A stretch of DNA of 64,000 nucleotides from JAEZVV01 sp036652035 (lineage in GTDB: Bacteria > Pseudomonadota > Gammaproteobacteria > Burkholderiales > Burkholderiaceae_F). Numbering within the stretch: position 1 is the stretch's first letter; each line of letters starts with the position of its first letter. The stretch spans positions 7,344 to 71,343 of the forward strand of contig JAVVWR010000005.1 of NCBI GenBank assembly GCA_036652035.1, read 5' to 3'. The notes under the pieces are model-generated. The model worked only from the letters and a program-made list of their open reading frames with translations. It searched no databases and was not told the DNA's origin. This document shows, in pieces, positions 8,095 to 16,834 of the stretch. The translations under genes were made by a program, and so were the position numbers.

Positions 8095-10134
8095 ATGACT
8101 TCTGATTCCTTGCCCGCTCCCGCCGCCGCCCGCATCGAGGCCTTGCGCCGCGAGATCGAGCGTCACAACCACGCCTACTACGTGCTCGACGCGCCGACGG
8201 TTCCAGATGCCGAGTACGACCGCCTGTTTCGAGAGCTGCAAGCGCTCGAGGCGGCGCATCCCGAGCTGGCGAGCCCGGCTTCGCCCACCCAGCGCGTGGG
8301 CGGCGCGGCGCGCTCGGACCTGGCCAAGGTCCGGCATGCGGTGGCAATGCTGTCGATCCACACCGAGACTGATGCCAGCGCCGGCGGCGCGCAGGCGTTT
8401 GACGCTCGCGTCCGGCGCGAGCTGGGGCTGGAGCCCGAAGCGCCGGCGCTCGCCTACGCGGCCGAACTCAAGTTCGACGGCCTCGCGGTGAACTTGCGCT
8501 ATGTCGATGGCGTTCTGGTCCAGGCCGCCACTCGCGGTGACGGCGAGGTGGGTGAAGACGTCACCCCCAATGTGCGAACGATCCGCAGCATTCCTCTGCG
8601 CTTGATCGGGCCGGTGCCGGCGGTGCTCGAGGTGCGAGGCGAAGTCTTCATGCGGCGCGCTGATTTCGATTCGCTCAACGAACGCCAGCGCGCCGCGGGC
8701 GACAAGGTCTTCGTCAACCCGCGCAATGCGGCGGCGGGTTTTCTGCGCCAGCTCGATTCGCGCATCACCGCGCAGCGGCCTTTGTCCTTCTACGCCTACG
8801 GCCTGGGTGAAGTGGTCGGCGAACCGTTCGCGACCACTCACAGCGGTGTGCTCGACGCCCTGGCGGCGATGGGTGTGCCGGTGGCGGCCGAGCGTACGGT
8901 GGCTCAGGGGCCGCAGGCGCTGGCCGAGTTTCACGCGCGCATCGCGGCGCTGCGCGACTCACTGCCTTTCGATATCGACGGCGTGGTCTACAAGGTCGAT
9001 TCGCTCGCGCTTCAGCGCGAACTGGGGTTTGTCTCGCGCGAGCCGCGCTGGGCGGTCGCTCACAAATACCCGGCGCAAGAGGCTCTCACCACCGTGGTCG
9101 ACATCGACGTCCAGGTCGGCCGCACCGGCAAGCTCACCCCGGTGGCGCGCCTGACGCCGGTCTTTGTCGGCGGGGTGACGGTGAGCAACGCGACCTTGCA
9201 CAACGAAGACTTCATCGCCCAGCTGGGTCTGATGATTGGCGACACGGTCACGGTGCGCCGCGCGGGCGATGTGATCCCGGAAATCGTCGGCGTGCTCACC
9301 GAGCGGCGGCCCGCCAATGCGCGCGCCTTTGTGCTGCCCGAGCGTTGCCCGGTGTGCGGCTCCGGAACGCTGCGCGACGAAGCCGAGAAGGACACGCGCT
9401 GCACCGGCGGCCTCTTTTGTGCGGCGCAGAGAAAGCAGGCCTTGCTGCATTTTGCCGGGCGGCGTGCGATGGATATCGAAGGCCTGGGTGACAAGTTGCT
9501 CGACCAGCTGGTAGCGGCCGATTTCGTCCATACCCCGGCCGATCTGTTCAAGCTCGACCTCGCCACCTTGACCGGTCTTCCCCGCATGGGCGAGAAATCG
9601 GCGCAGAACATTCTGGCCGCGCTGGATCGAGCGCGCAGCACCACGCTCGCGCGCTTTGTCTACGCGCTCGGAGTGCGGCACGTGGGCGAGGCCACGGCGC
9701 GCGACCTGGCGCGCCACTTCGGCGCGCTCGAGGCCTTGATGCAGGCCGATGAGGCCGCTTTGCTCTCGGTGCGCGACGTCGGTCCGGTGGTGGCGGGATC
9801 GATCGCGCGCTTTTTTGCCGAGCCGCACAACCAGGAAGTGATCGCGGCTTTGCGCGCGGCCGGGGTGCATTGGCCCGAAGGCGAGGCGCCGGCCGCAGCT
9901 AACGGCCCGATGGTGGGCAAAACTTTTGTTTTGACCGGGACGCTGCCGACGCTCACGCGCGAGGCGGCCGCTGCCTTGATCGAGGCGGCGGGTGGCAAGG
10001 TGGTGGGCTCGGTGTCGAAGAAAACCGATTACGTCGTGGCGGGCGAGGCCGCCGGCAGCAAGCTCGAGCGGGCCAAGGCTCTGGGCCTTGCCGTGCTCGA
10101 CGAGGCCGGGCTACGGCAACTTTTAGGGAACTAG
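8095..10134 (+). CDS. ligA: NAD-dependent DNA ligase LigA
   Basis: LigA seals nicks in replication and repair using NAD+. From ATG 8095 the protein has 679 residues, the family length. It has an N-terminal Ia domain (NHAYYVLDAPTVPDAEYD, NMN binding), the adenylation domain with catalytic K126 in ELKFDG, an OB fold and a zinc finger (CPVCG with CTGGLFC). Helix-hairpin-helix repeats follow, then a C-terminal BRCT domain (from about 600: GKTFVLTGTLPTLTREA). An in-frame signal-peptide-like extension begins at ATG 7945, so the true start is uncertain. The start at 8095 is chosen on homology. The mtnP gene follows after 3 bases. Confidence 0.95.
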   Translation: MTSDSLPAPAAARIEALRREIERHNHAYYVLDAPTVPDAEYDRLFRELQALEAAHPELASPASPTQRVGGAARSDLAKVRHAVAMLSIHTETDASAGGAQAFDARVRRELGLEPEAPALAYAAELKFDGLAVNLRYVDGVLVQAATRGDGEVGEDVTPNVRTIRSIPLRLIGPVPAVLEVRGEVFMRRADFDSLNERQRAAGDKVFVNPRNAAAGFLRQLDSRITAQRPLSFYAYGLGEVVGEPFATTHSGVLDALAAMGVPVAAERTVAQGPQALAEFHARIAALRDSLPFDIDGVVYKVDSLALQRELGFVSREPRWAVAHKYPAQEALTTVVDIDVQVGRTGKLTPVARLTPVFVGGVTVSNATLHNEDFIAQLGLMIGDTVTVRRAGDVIPEIVGVLTERRPANARAFVLPERCPVCGSGTLRDEAEKDTRCTGGLFCAAQRKQALLHFAGRRAMDIEGLGDKLLDQLVAADFVHTPADLFKLDLATLTGLPRMGEKSAQNILAALDRARSTTLARFVYALGVRHVGEATARDLARHFGALEALMQADEAALLSVRDVGPVVAGSIARFFAEPHNQEVIAALRAAGVHWPEGEAPAAANGPMVGKTFVLTGTLPTLTREAAAALIEAAGGKVVGSVSKKTDYVVAGEAAGSKLERAKALGLAVLDEAGLRQLLGN

Positions 10135-10137
10135 AAC

Positions 10138-10896
10138 ATGTACGCAATCATTGGTGGCAGCGGTCTGGCCAAGCTCTCGGCACTCGACTCGATCGAGCGG
10201 CGCGTAATGCGAACGCCTTATGGCGAGCCCTCTGGCGCGATCACCCTCGGCCAGCTCGGCGGGCGCGACATTGTCTTTCTGGCGCGCCACGGTTATGGCC
10301 ACACGATCGCCCCGCACGAGATCAACTACCGCGCCAATATCTGGGCGCTCAAGGAGTTGAAGGTCCGCGGCATTCTGGCGGTGGCCACCGTGGGTTCGGT
10401 CAACGAGGCTCTGGTGCCGGGAACGCTGGTGGTTCCAGACCAGCTGATCGACTACACCTATGGTCGCAAGTCAACCTTCTTCGAGGGTTCGGAAACGCCG
10501 GTCACCCATATCGACTTCACCGAGCCGTACTCAAACGAGCTGCGCCAGCGCCTGTTGGCCGCTGCCGCCGGTGTGGGCGAGGCCGTGGTCGACGGTGGCA
10601 CCTATGCCTGCACCCAGGGTCCGCGGCTTGAGACCGCGGCCGAGATTGAGCGGATTCGCCGTGACGGTGGCGATCTGGTCGGCATGACCGGCATGCCCGA
10701 GGCCTCGCTCGCACGGGAAGCGGGTCTGGCTTATGCCTCCTTGGGCGTGGTGGTCAACCATGCGGCGGGTCTGGGAGCGAGCAAGCACCGGATTTTGCTG
10801 GCGGACCTCGAGTCGGTGATGAAGGCGACCGTCGCGCGTGCTTTGCGCGTACTCGAGGCGACGGTCAGCGAACCGTTCGAGGGGAATGCGAAATGA
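10138..10896 (+). CDS. S-methyl-5'-thioinosine phosphorylase (MTAP family)
   Basis: This is a 252-residue purine-nucleoside phosphorylase of the MTAP/PNP fold. It has the N-terminal YAIIGGSGL loop, RHGYGHTIAPHEINYRANIWA and the phosphate and ribose-binding ACTQGPRLET. The base-binding region is VVNHAAG, not the ATDYD-type acidic motif of adenine-specific MTAPs. Together with GMTGMPEASLARE this matches the methylthioinosine phosphorylase described from Pseudomonas aeruginosa, so the likely substrate is deaminated methylthioadenosine, a polyamine by-product. The def gene overlaps its stop by 4 bases (ATGA), which suggests translational coupling. Substrate preference is inferred from motifs only. 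Confidence 0.85.
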   Translation: MYAIIGGSGLAKLSALDSIERRVMRTPYGEPSGAITLGQLGGRDIVFLARHGYGHTIAPHEINYRANIWALKELKVRGILAVATVGSVNEALVPGTLVVPDQLIDYTYGRKSTFFEGSETPVTHIDFTEPYSNELRQRLLAAAAGVGEAVVDGGTYACTQGPRLETAAEIERIRRDGGDLVGMTGMPEASLAREAGLAYASLGVVVNHAAGLGASKHRILLADLESVMKATVARALRVLEATVSEPFEGNAK

Positions 10897-11426
10897 TCCA
10901 CCCGATCCTGAAGATGGGCGACGCCCGCCTCTTGCGGGCGGCCGAGCCGGTCACCGAGTTCGGCACGCCCGAGCTCAAGCAGCTGATTGCCGACATGTTT
11001 GAAACCATGGCCGCGGCCGGCGGCGTGGGTCTGGCCGCGCCGCAGATTGGCGTCAATCTGCGGCTGGTTATTTTCGGGTTTGACAGCAGCGAGCGTTACC
11101 CGGACGCGCCGGCGGTGCCGCAGACCGTGTTGCTCAACCCGGAGCTGCGACCCTTGTCCGACGCGATGGACGAGGGTTGGGAAGGATGCCTGTCGGTGCC
11201 CGGCCTGCGTGGCGCGGTACCGCGTTTCACCGAGCTCGCCTACAGCGGCTTTGATCCCGACGGCCAGCGTATCGAGCGGGTTGCCAGCGGTTTTCATGCG
11301 CGGGTGGTGCAGCATGAATGCGACCACCTCGACGGCATTCTGTATCCGATGCGACTCGAGGATTTCTCTCGCTTCGGCTTTACCGAGGTGCTGTTCCCCG
11401 AGCTGGCGGACCAGCCCGAGGATTGA
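10893..11426 (+). CDS. def: Peptide deformylase
   Basis: This metalloenzyme removes the formyl group from nascent proteins. All three family motifs are present in 177 residues: GVGLAAPQIG, EGCLSVPG with the metal-binding Cys, and QHECDHLDG with the two metal-binding His and the catalytic Glu. It starts inside the mtnP stop codon. It differs from the usual def-fmt arrangement in that no formyltransferase follows, and a second def copy with fmt may exist elsewhere. The gene converges on glnD with 28 bases between the stops. Confidence 0.95.
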   Translation: MIHPILKMGDARLLRAAEPVTEFGTPELKQLIADMFETMAAAGGVGLAAPQIGVNLRLVIFGFDSSERYPDAPAVPQTVLLNPELRPLSDAMDEGWEGCLSVPGLRGAVPRFTELAYSGFDPDGQRIERVASGFHARVVQHECDHLDGILYPMRLEDFSRFGFTEVLFPELADQPED

Positions 11427-11454
11427 GTGGCGTGGTGCGGGGTTTGACCGCGGT

Positions 11455-14010
11455 TCAGGCCGCGAGCGCCGCCAGCAGTTCGTTTTCGATCGCGAGCTGG
11501 GCGCGGGGCTGGTCAAGCTCGGGGCCATCGACCAGGAAGACGTCTTCGGCGCGCTCGCCCAGCGTCAGGATCTTGGCGGTCTGGACGTTGACGCCATGTT
11601 CGGCCAGCACCCTGGCGATCGAGTACAAGAGCCCGATCCGGTCGGTGGCGGTGATCGACAGCAGATAGTTGCGGCCGCGTTCGTCGGGCTGGAGCTGCAC
11701 TGCGGGTGAGATCGGAAAGTGGCGCGACTGGCGCGACATCCGGCCCTTGGCGGGCGCGGCCAGCGGCGCGGCCTTGGCGATCAACTCTGCGAGTTCGTGT
11801 TCGATCTGTGAGAGCAGCTCGCGGTAGTGCGGGTTGCGGCCATGGTCAGTGACGAGAAAGGTGTCGAGCGCCCAGCCGTGGCGGGTGGTGTGGATGCGCG
11901 CGTCGAGAATCGACAGGCTCTTGGATTCGAAGTAGCCGGCGACACGAGCGAACAAGTCCTTTTGGTCGCGGGTGTAGATCAGCACTTCGGCGCCTTCGCC
12001 GATGCGGGCGAGCCGGCAGCGGACGATCGGTCGCTCGGCCGAGACCCGGGAGAACAAGGAGCGGGTGTGCCAGGCGATGTCCTGCGCGGTGTGGCGCAGA
12101 AAGTAGACCACGTCGAGCTGGGCCCACAGATCGACCCGCGCCGAGTCTTGCAGACCATAGAGCCGCAGGATGTGCAGCGCTTCCTGCTTGCGCGATTCCA
12201 GCAGCGCGGTGGGCGAGGGCGCTTCACCGCCCAGCCGTCGGCGCGCAGCGCGGAAAAGCTCTTCGAGCAGTTGGCCCTTCCAGGCATTCCATACCTTGGG
12301 GCTGGTGCCGCGGATGTCGGCCACCGTCAGCAGGTAGAGCGCGGTGAGCCAGCGCTCGTTGCCGACCAGTTCGGTGAAACGTTGGATCACCGTGGGGTCG
12401 GCCAGATCCTGCTTTTGCGCCACGGTGCTCATGGTCAGGTGATGCTCGACCAGGAACTCGATCAGGGCGGAGTCTTCGGGCGCAATGCCGTGGGCACGGG
12501 CGAAAGTCTTGACCTCACGCGCGCCGAGTTGGCTGTGGTCGCCGCCGCGGCCTTTGGCAATGTCGTGAAACAGTGCGGCCACGACCAGCAGCCAGGGCCG
12601 GTCGAAATCGGCGACCAGCTGGCTGCACAAGGGATATTCGTGGGCGTATTCGGCCAGGGTGAAGCGGCGCAGATTGCGCACCACTTGCAGAATGTGCTGG
12701 TCGACCGTGTAGACGTGGAACAAGTCGTGCTGCATCTGGCCGACGATCTTGCGGAACGCCGGCAGGTAGCGGCCGAGAATGCCCCATTGGTTCATCGCTC
12801 GCAGCGCGTGCAAGACGCCCTTGGGCTGCTGCAGGATCGCAAGAAAGGTGGCGCGGTTGCGTGGGTCGCGGCGGAATTCGGCGTCCATGTTGTCGCGCGA
12901 ATGCCAGAGCGCGCGCAGCAGCCGGGTCGACTTGCCCTTCAATTCCGGGTGTTGCTCGAGCAACAGGAAGGCGCGCAGGATGCCGTTGGGGTCGCGCACC
13001 AGGGCGTCGTCGCCATTGATGTCGAGCAGCTCGCCGCGGGCGACGAAGGTGACGTCGAGCGCGATGGCTTGGCCGCCATCGTGCGCAAAGAGGCGTTGCT
13101 CGATGTTCTGCAGCAGGATCGCGTTCAACTGCGTCACCGCTTTGGCGGTGAGGTAGTAACGCTGCATCAGGACTTCGCTGGCGCGCCGCGAGCTCTTGGG
13201 CAGAATGCCGGCCGAGGCGGCAACGGCCTGTTGCACGTCGAACACCAGCCGGTCTTCGCGCCGCTTGGCCACCAGGTGCAGCCGGGCGCGGATGTCCTTG
13301 AGGTGGCGGCCAACCCGCCGCAGGTGGTTCGCTTCGGCGGCGGTGATCAGTCCCTTGCGCGCGAGCTCGGACCAGGATCGCCCCAGGCCGGCGGCCAAGG
13401 CGACCCAGGCGAGCACGTGCAGGTCGCGCAGGCCGCCCGGGCTCTCCTTGACGTTGGGTTCGAGCGCGTAAGGCGTTTCCTGGTACTTGATGTGGCGCTG
13501 CTGCTGCTCGAGCAGCTTGGCGCGAAAGAACGCGCGTGGGTCGAGGCCGTTGGCGATGCTGCGGCGGAACTCCTGGTAGAGCGCGCGGTTGCCGGTGATC
13601 AGGCGCGACTCGAGCATCGCCGTCAAGGCGGTGACGTCGGCGGCGGCTTCCTCGCGGCATTCATCAAGCGTGCGAACGCTGTGGCCGAGCGCCAGGCCCA
13701 GGTCCCACAGCTGGCCCACGAGCCGTTCGATCGTTTCACGCTGTACCGCGTCGGGCGCATGCGGCAACAGCAGCAGGATGTCGACGTCGGAATAGGGAAA
13801 CAACTCGTCACGGCCATAGCCGCCCACGGCGACGACGGCGGCCGAGGCCGCGAGTCCGGCCTCAGCCGTGGCTTGTCGGACGACCTGGTCGGTGGCCTGC
13901 GACAAGTCTTTCAACAGGGCTTCAACTCCGCCGCCGGCGAGAAAAGCCGCGATCAAGCGTTCGCGCTCGGCGCGCAATTGATCACGCAGGCGAAAGCCGG
14001 CTTCGTTCAT
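11455..14010 (-). CDS. glnD: Bifunctional uridylyltransferase/uridylyl-removing enzyme GlnD
   Basis: GlnD is the primary glutamine sensor: it uridylylates PII proteins when glutamine is low and removes UMP when glutamine is high. The 851-residue protein has the nucleotidyltransferase motif GGYGRDELFPYSDVD (about 62-76), a GlnE/PII-UTase linker, and an HD domain (FHDIAKGRGGDHSQLG) for UMP removal. Two C-terminal ACT domains bind glutamine (about 670-745 and 780-851). It lies 18 bases downstream of map on the same strand, the common proteobacterial map-glnD arrangement. Full length, no defects seen. Confidence 0.97.
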   Translation of the reverse strand: MNEAGFRLRDQLRAERERLIAAFLAGGGVEALLKDLSQATDQVVRQATAEAGLAASAAVVAVGGYGRDELFPYSDVDILLLLPHAPDAVQRETIERLVGQLWDLGLALGHSVRTLDECREEAAADVTALTAMLESRLITGNRALYQEFRRSIANGLDPRAFFRAKLLEQQQRHIKYQETPYALEPNVKESPGGLRDLHVLAWVALAAGLGRSWSELARKGLITAAEANHLRRVGRHLKDIRARLHLVAKRREDRLVFDVQQAVAASAGILPKSSRRASEVLMQRYYLTAKAVTQLNAILLQNIEQRLFAHDGGQAIALDVTFVARGELLDINGDDALVRDPNGILRAFLLLEQHPELKGKSTRLLRALWHSRDNMDAEFRRDPRNRATFLAILQQPKGVLHALRAMNQWGILGRYLPAFRKIVGQMQHDLFHVYTVDQHILQVVRNLRRFTLAEYAHEYPLCSQLVADFDRPWLLVVAALFHDIAKGRGGDHSQLGAREVKTFARAHGIAPEDSALIEFLVEHHLTMSTVAQKQDLADPTVIQRFTELVGNERWLTALYLLTVADIRGTSPKVWNAWKGQLLEELFRAARRRLGGEAPSPTALLESRKQEALHILRLYGLQDSARVDLWAQLDVVYFLRHTAQDIAWHTRSLFSRVSAERPIVRCRLARIGEGAEVLIYTRDQKDLFARVAGYFESKSLSILDARIHTTRHGWALDTFLVTDHGRNPHYRELLSQIEHELAELIAKAAPLAAPAKGRMSRQSRHFPISPAVQLQPDERGRNYLLSITATDRIGLLYSIARVLAEHGVNVQTAKILTLGERAEDVFLVDGPELDQPRAQLAIENELLAALAA

Positions 14011-14028
14011 GGCGGGCGACGGAGGGGA

Positions 14029-14856
14029 TCAGGCGAGGGCGCTGGGGGTGCCGGCTGGCTTAACAAACGACGGAATCGCCGGCGTGCCCGCCGACTGGGT
14101 CAGGATTTCCCAGCCGGTCTCGGTCACGAGAACCGTGTGTTCCCATTGCGCCGACAGGCTGCGGTCCTTGGTGACGATGGTCCAGCCGTCGGGCAGGTCG
14201 CGGATCTCGCGGCGGCCGGCGTTGATCATCGGCTCGATCGTGAAGATCATGCCGGGGACGAGCTTCTCCAGCGTTCCGGCGCGGCCGTAGTGCAGGACTT
14301 GCGGCTCTTCGTGGAAGCTCTTGCCGATGCCGTGGCCGCAGAACTCGCGCACGATCGAATAGCCGGCCGCTTCGGCGAATTTCTGGATCGCGTGGCCGAT
14401 GTCGCCGAAGGTGGCGCCAGGTTGAACCTGGGCTATCCCCTTCCACATCGCTTCGTAAGTGATCTCGCACAGACGCTTGGCGGCGATCGACCCTTCGCCG
14501 ACGATGAACATGCGGCTGGTGTCGCCGTGATAACCGTCTTTGATGACCGTGATGTCGAGATTGACGATGTCGCCGCTCTTCAAGGCCTTTTCACCGGGAA
14601 TGCCGTGGCAGACCTGATGATTGACCGACGTGCAGATCGACTTGGGGTAGGGTGAATAACCCTGAGGCGCGTAATTCAGCGGCGCGGGAATCGTGCCCTG
14701 AACATTGACCATGTAATCGTGGCAAAGGCGGTCGATCTCGCCGGTGGTGACGCCAGTGACGACGTGAGGAGTGATGAAATCCAGCACTTCGGCGGCGAGA
14801 CGGCCGGCCAGGCGCATGCCTTCGATGTCCTGCGGGGTCTTGATGATGATGGACAT
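14029..14856 (-). CDS. map: Methionine aminopeptidase type I
   Basis: It removes the initiator methionine after deformylation. The 275-residue protein starts MSIIIKTPQDIEGMRLAGRL; an upstream ATG at 14883 would add nine unconserved residues. The pita-bread fold metal ligands are visible: the first Asp in LDITVIKDGYHGDTSRMF, the second Asp in the same segment, His in GHGIGKSFHEEP, Glu in FTIEPM and Glu in QWEHTVLVT. It is divergent from rpsB, the classic map/rpsB arrangement, with 245 bases between that hold the rpsB promoter and leader. Confidence 0.97.
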   Translation of the reverse strand: MSIIIKTPQDIEGMRLAGRLAAEVLDFITPHVVTGVTTGEIDRLCHDYMVNVQGTIPAPLNYAPQGYSPYPKSICTSVNHQVCHGIPGEKALKSGDIVNLDITVIKDGYHGDTSRMFIVGEGSIAAKRLCEITYEAMWKGIAQVQPGATFGDIGHAIQKFAEAAGYSIVREFCGHGIGKSFHEEPQVLHYGRAGTLEKLVPGMIFTIEPMINAGRREIRDLPDGWTIVTKDRSLSAQWEHTVLVTETGWEILTQSAGTPAIPSFVKPAGTPSALA

Positions 14857-14865
14857 GGGCTTGGC

Positions 14866-14895
14866 TTGAGGCAACGTGAACAAGCTGGATATAAT
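14866..14895 (+). promoter_or_regulatory. Sigma70-like promoter of rpsB
   Basis: TTGAGG (14866-14871) is separated by 18 bases from a perfect TATAAT (14890-14895). This is the clearest sigma70-type promoter seen in the window. It faces the rpsB-tsf-pyrH run, and predicts a start near 14902 and a leader of about 200 bases before the rpsB ATG. Confidence 0.75.
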
Positions 14896-14934
14896 AGCGG
14901 GCTAGCCTGGCTTTTTGGGCGATTGGTAGCTTGG

Positions 14935-15057
14935 CTTGCGGAGTCTTAAAGACTGCGCAAGGCGGCAAGGTCAGTAAAACCGATCGATCAAAAGGCAAGG
15001 CAAATCACGCGCCGCGTCACCAGGGTGTCCGCCCGGTTTTCAAAACAACCGGTGGAC
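14935..15057 (+). promoter_or_regulatory. Structured rpsB 5' leader with two hairpins
   Basis: The approximately 200-base rpsB leader contains two strong inverted repeats. The first (14935-14961) is a 27-base near-palindrome with 13-base arms around CTTGCGGAGTCTT and a single mismatch. The second (15027-15057) has arms GTCCGCCCGGTT and AACCGGTGGAC, one bulge and one G-T pair, closing a TTCAAAAC loop. Neither is followed by a T run, so they are not ordinary terminators. In enterobacteria S2 represses rpsB-tsf through the leader. A similar role here is inference from position and structure. Confidence 0.55.
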
Positions 15058-15101
15058 GTCGACGCAGGCGTAGGACCCAACCCTAGGTAAAAGGAAGTCA
15101 A

Positions 15102-15854
15102 ATGAGCGTCAGCATGCGTGAAATGCTGGAAGCCGGAGTCCACTTCGGCCACCAGACCCGTTTCTGGAACCCCAAGATGTCGCAGTACATCTTCGGTTCG
15201 CGCAACAAGATTCACATCATCAACCTCGAGAAGACGGTTGAGAAGTTCGACGAGGCGGCCAAGTTCCTGCGCACCCTCGCGGCCAATCGCGGCACCATCC
15301 TGTTCGTTGGCACCAAGCGTCAAGCGCGCGAGATCATGGTCGAGGAAGCGACCCGCGCCAGTGTTCCTTTTGTTGATCAGCGCTGGCTGGGCGGCATGCT
15401 CACCAACTTCAAGACCGTCAAGGTCTCGATCAAGCGCCTGAAGGACATGGAGCAGACGCTAGCCGAAGGCGGCCTCGAGCGCATGAGCAAGAAAGAGGCC
15501 CTCGATTTCACGCGTGAGATCGAGAAGCTGAACAAGTCGATCGGCGGCATCAAGGACATGAACGGCCTGCCGGACGCGATCTTCGTGATCGACGTCGGCT
15601 ACCACAAGATCGCTGTCCAGGAAGCCGCCAAGCTCGGCATCCCGGTCGTCGGCGTGGTCGATACCAACCACTCCCCCGATGGCGTGAGCTACGTCATCCC
15701 GGGTAACGATGACTCGTCCCGCGCGATCCGTCTGTTCGCCCGTGGCATGGCCGACGCCGTGCTCGAAGGCCGCGCCCAGTCGCTGGCTGGCGTGGTGACC
15801 GCTGCTCAAGGCGGCGAGGAATTCGTTGAAGTGGTCAACGAGGCCCAGCAATAA
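15102..15854 (+). CDS. rpsB: 30S ribosomal protein S2
   Basis: This is a 250-residue uS2 protein, from MSVSMREMLEAGVHFGHQTR to the conserved GIPVVGVVDTNHSPDGVSYVIPGNDDS near the C terminus. It is needed for docking of S1 on the small subunit. A good AAGGAAG ribosome site precedes the ATG. It is followed by a hairpin terminator and then tsf, the usual bacterial pair. Confidence 0.99.
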   Translation: MSVSMREMLEAGVHFGHQTRFWNPKMSQYIFGSRNKIHIINLEKTVEKFDEAAKFLRTLAANRGTILFVGTKRQAREIMVEEATRASVPFVDQRWLGGMLTNFKTVKVSIKRLKDMEQTLAEGGLERMSKKEALDFTREIEKLNKSIGGIKDMNGLPDAIFVIDVGYHKIAVQEAAKLGIPVVGVVDTNHSPDGVSYVIPGNDDSSRAIRLFARGMADAVLEGRAQSLAGVVTAAQGGEEFVEVVNEAQQ

Positions 15855-15873
15855 GCGGGTTAATTCCCGATTC

Positions 15874-15898
15874 AAAAAGGGGCGCAAGCCCCTTTTTT
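15874..15898 (+). terminator. Intrinsic terminator between rpsB and tsf
   Basis: AAAAAGGGGC, a short GCAA loop, then GCCCCTTTTTT form a textbook hairpin plus T run 20 bases after the rpsB stop. It probably acts as a partial terminator that lets S2 be made in excess over EF-Ts, since no clear separate promoter was seen in the 33 bases before tsf. Confidence 0.85.
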
Positions 15899-15931
15899 GT
15901 AAACGCACAAACCGATTCGAAGGAGCACCCC

Positions 15932-16819
15932 ATGGCAGCAATCACCGCGAGCATGGTTAAGGAACTGCGCGAGAAGACCGACGCGCCGATGATGGAATGC
16001 AAGAAGGCCCTGACCGAGGCTGACGGCGATCTGGCCAAGGCCGAAGAGATCCTGCGCGTCAAGCTCGGCAACAAGGCCAGCAAGGCCGCGGCCCGCGTGA
16101 CGGCCGAAGGCGTGGTGGCGATCCACATCGCCGCCGATGGCAAGAACGGCGCCATCATCGAGCTGAACTCGGAAACCGACTTCGTCGCCAAGAACGACGA
16201 CTTCATCCAGTTCGCCAACGACCTGGCCCGCCTTGTCACCGAGCAAGCCCCGGCTGACGTCGCCGCCCTGGCCGCGCTGCCGCTGGGCGATGGCACGGTC
16301 GATTCCGTCCGCTCCGCCCTGGTGGGCAAGATCGGCGAGAACATGTCGATCCGTCGTTTCGTTCGCATCGCTGGCGAAGGCAAGCTGGGTCAATACGTCC
16401 ACGGCGGCTCGCGCATCGGCGTGCTGGTCGATATCGTTGGTGGCGAGGCCGAGCTCGGCCGCGACGTCGCGATGCACATCGCCGCGTCCAAGCCCAAGGC
16501 GCTCGACGCCAGCGGCATCGCCTCCGAGCTGCTCGACGCCGAGCGTCGCGTGGCGATCGAAAAGGCCAAGGAAGCCGGTAAACCCGAAGCGATGCTCGAG
16601 AAGATCGCCGAAGGCACCGTGCAGAAGTTCCTGAAGGAAGTCACGCTACTGTCGCAGCCCTTCGTCAAGGACGACAAGCAGACCATCGAGCAGCTGTTGA
16701 AGAGCAAGGGCGCCAAGATCACCGGCTTCACCCTGTTCGTTGTCGGCGAAGGCATCGAGAAGAAGGTCAATGATTTCGCGGCCGAAGTGGCGGCGCAGCA
16801 AGCTGCTGCGCGCGGCTAA
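15932..16819 (+). CDS. tsf: Elongation factor Ts
   Basis: EF-Ts is the guanine-nucleotide exchange factor that regenerates EF-Tu-GTP. The 295-residue protein has the N-terminal UBA-like motif (KELREKTDAPMMECKKAL), the TDFV core loop (ELNSETDFVAKNDDF), the dimerisation region and the C-terminal module. A GAAGGAG ribosome site lies just upstream. Complete, with no anomalies. It is followed by pyrH after 15 bases. Confidence 0.99.
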   Translation: MAAITASMVKELREKTDAPMMECKKALTEADGDLAKAEEILRVKLGNKASKAAARVTAEGVVAIHIAADGKNGAIIELNSETDFVAKNDDFIQFANDLARLVTEQAPADVAALAALPLGDGTVDSVRSALVGKIGENMSIRRFVRIAGEGKLGQYVHGGSRIGVLVDIVGGEAELGRDVAMHIAASKPKALDASGIASELLDAERRVAIEKAKEAGKPEAMLEKIAEGTVQKFLKEVTLLSQPFVKDDKQTIEQLLKSKGAKITGFTLFVVGEGIEKKVNDFAAEVAAQQAAARG

Positions 16820-16834
16820 ACCGGGAGACGACGC

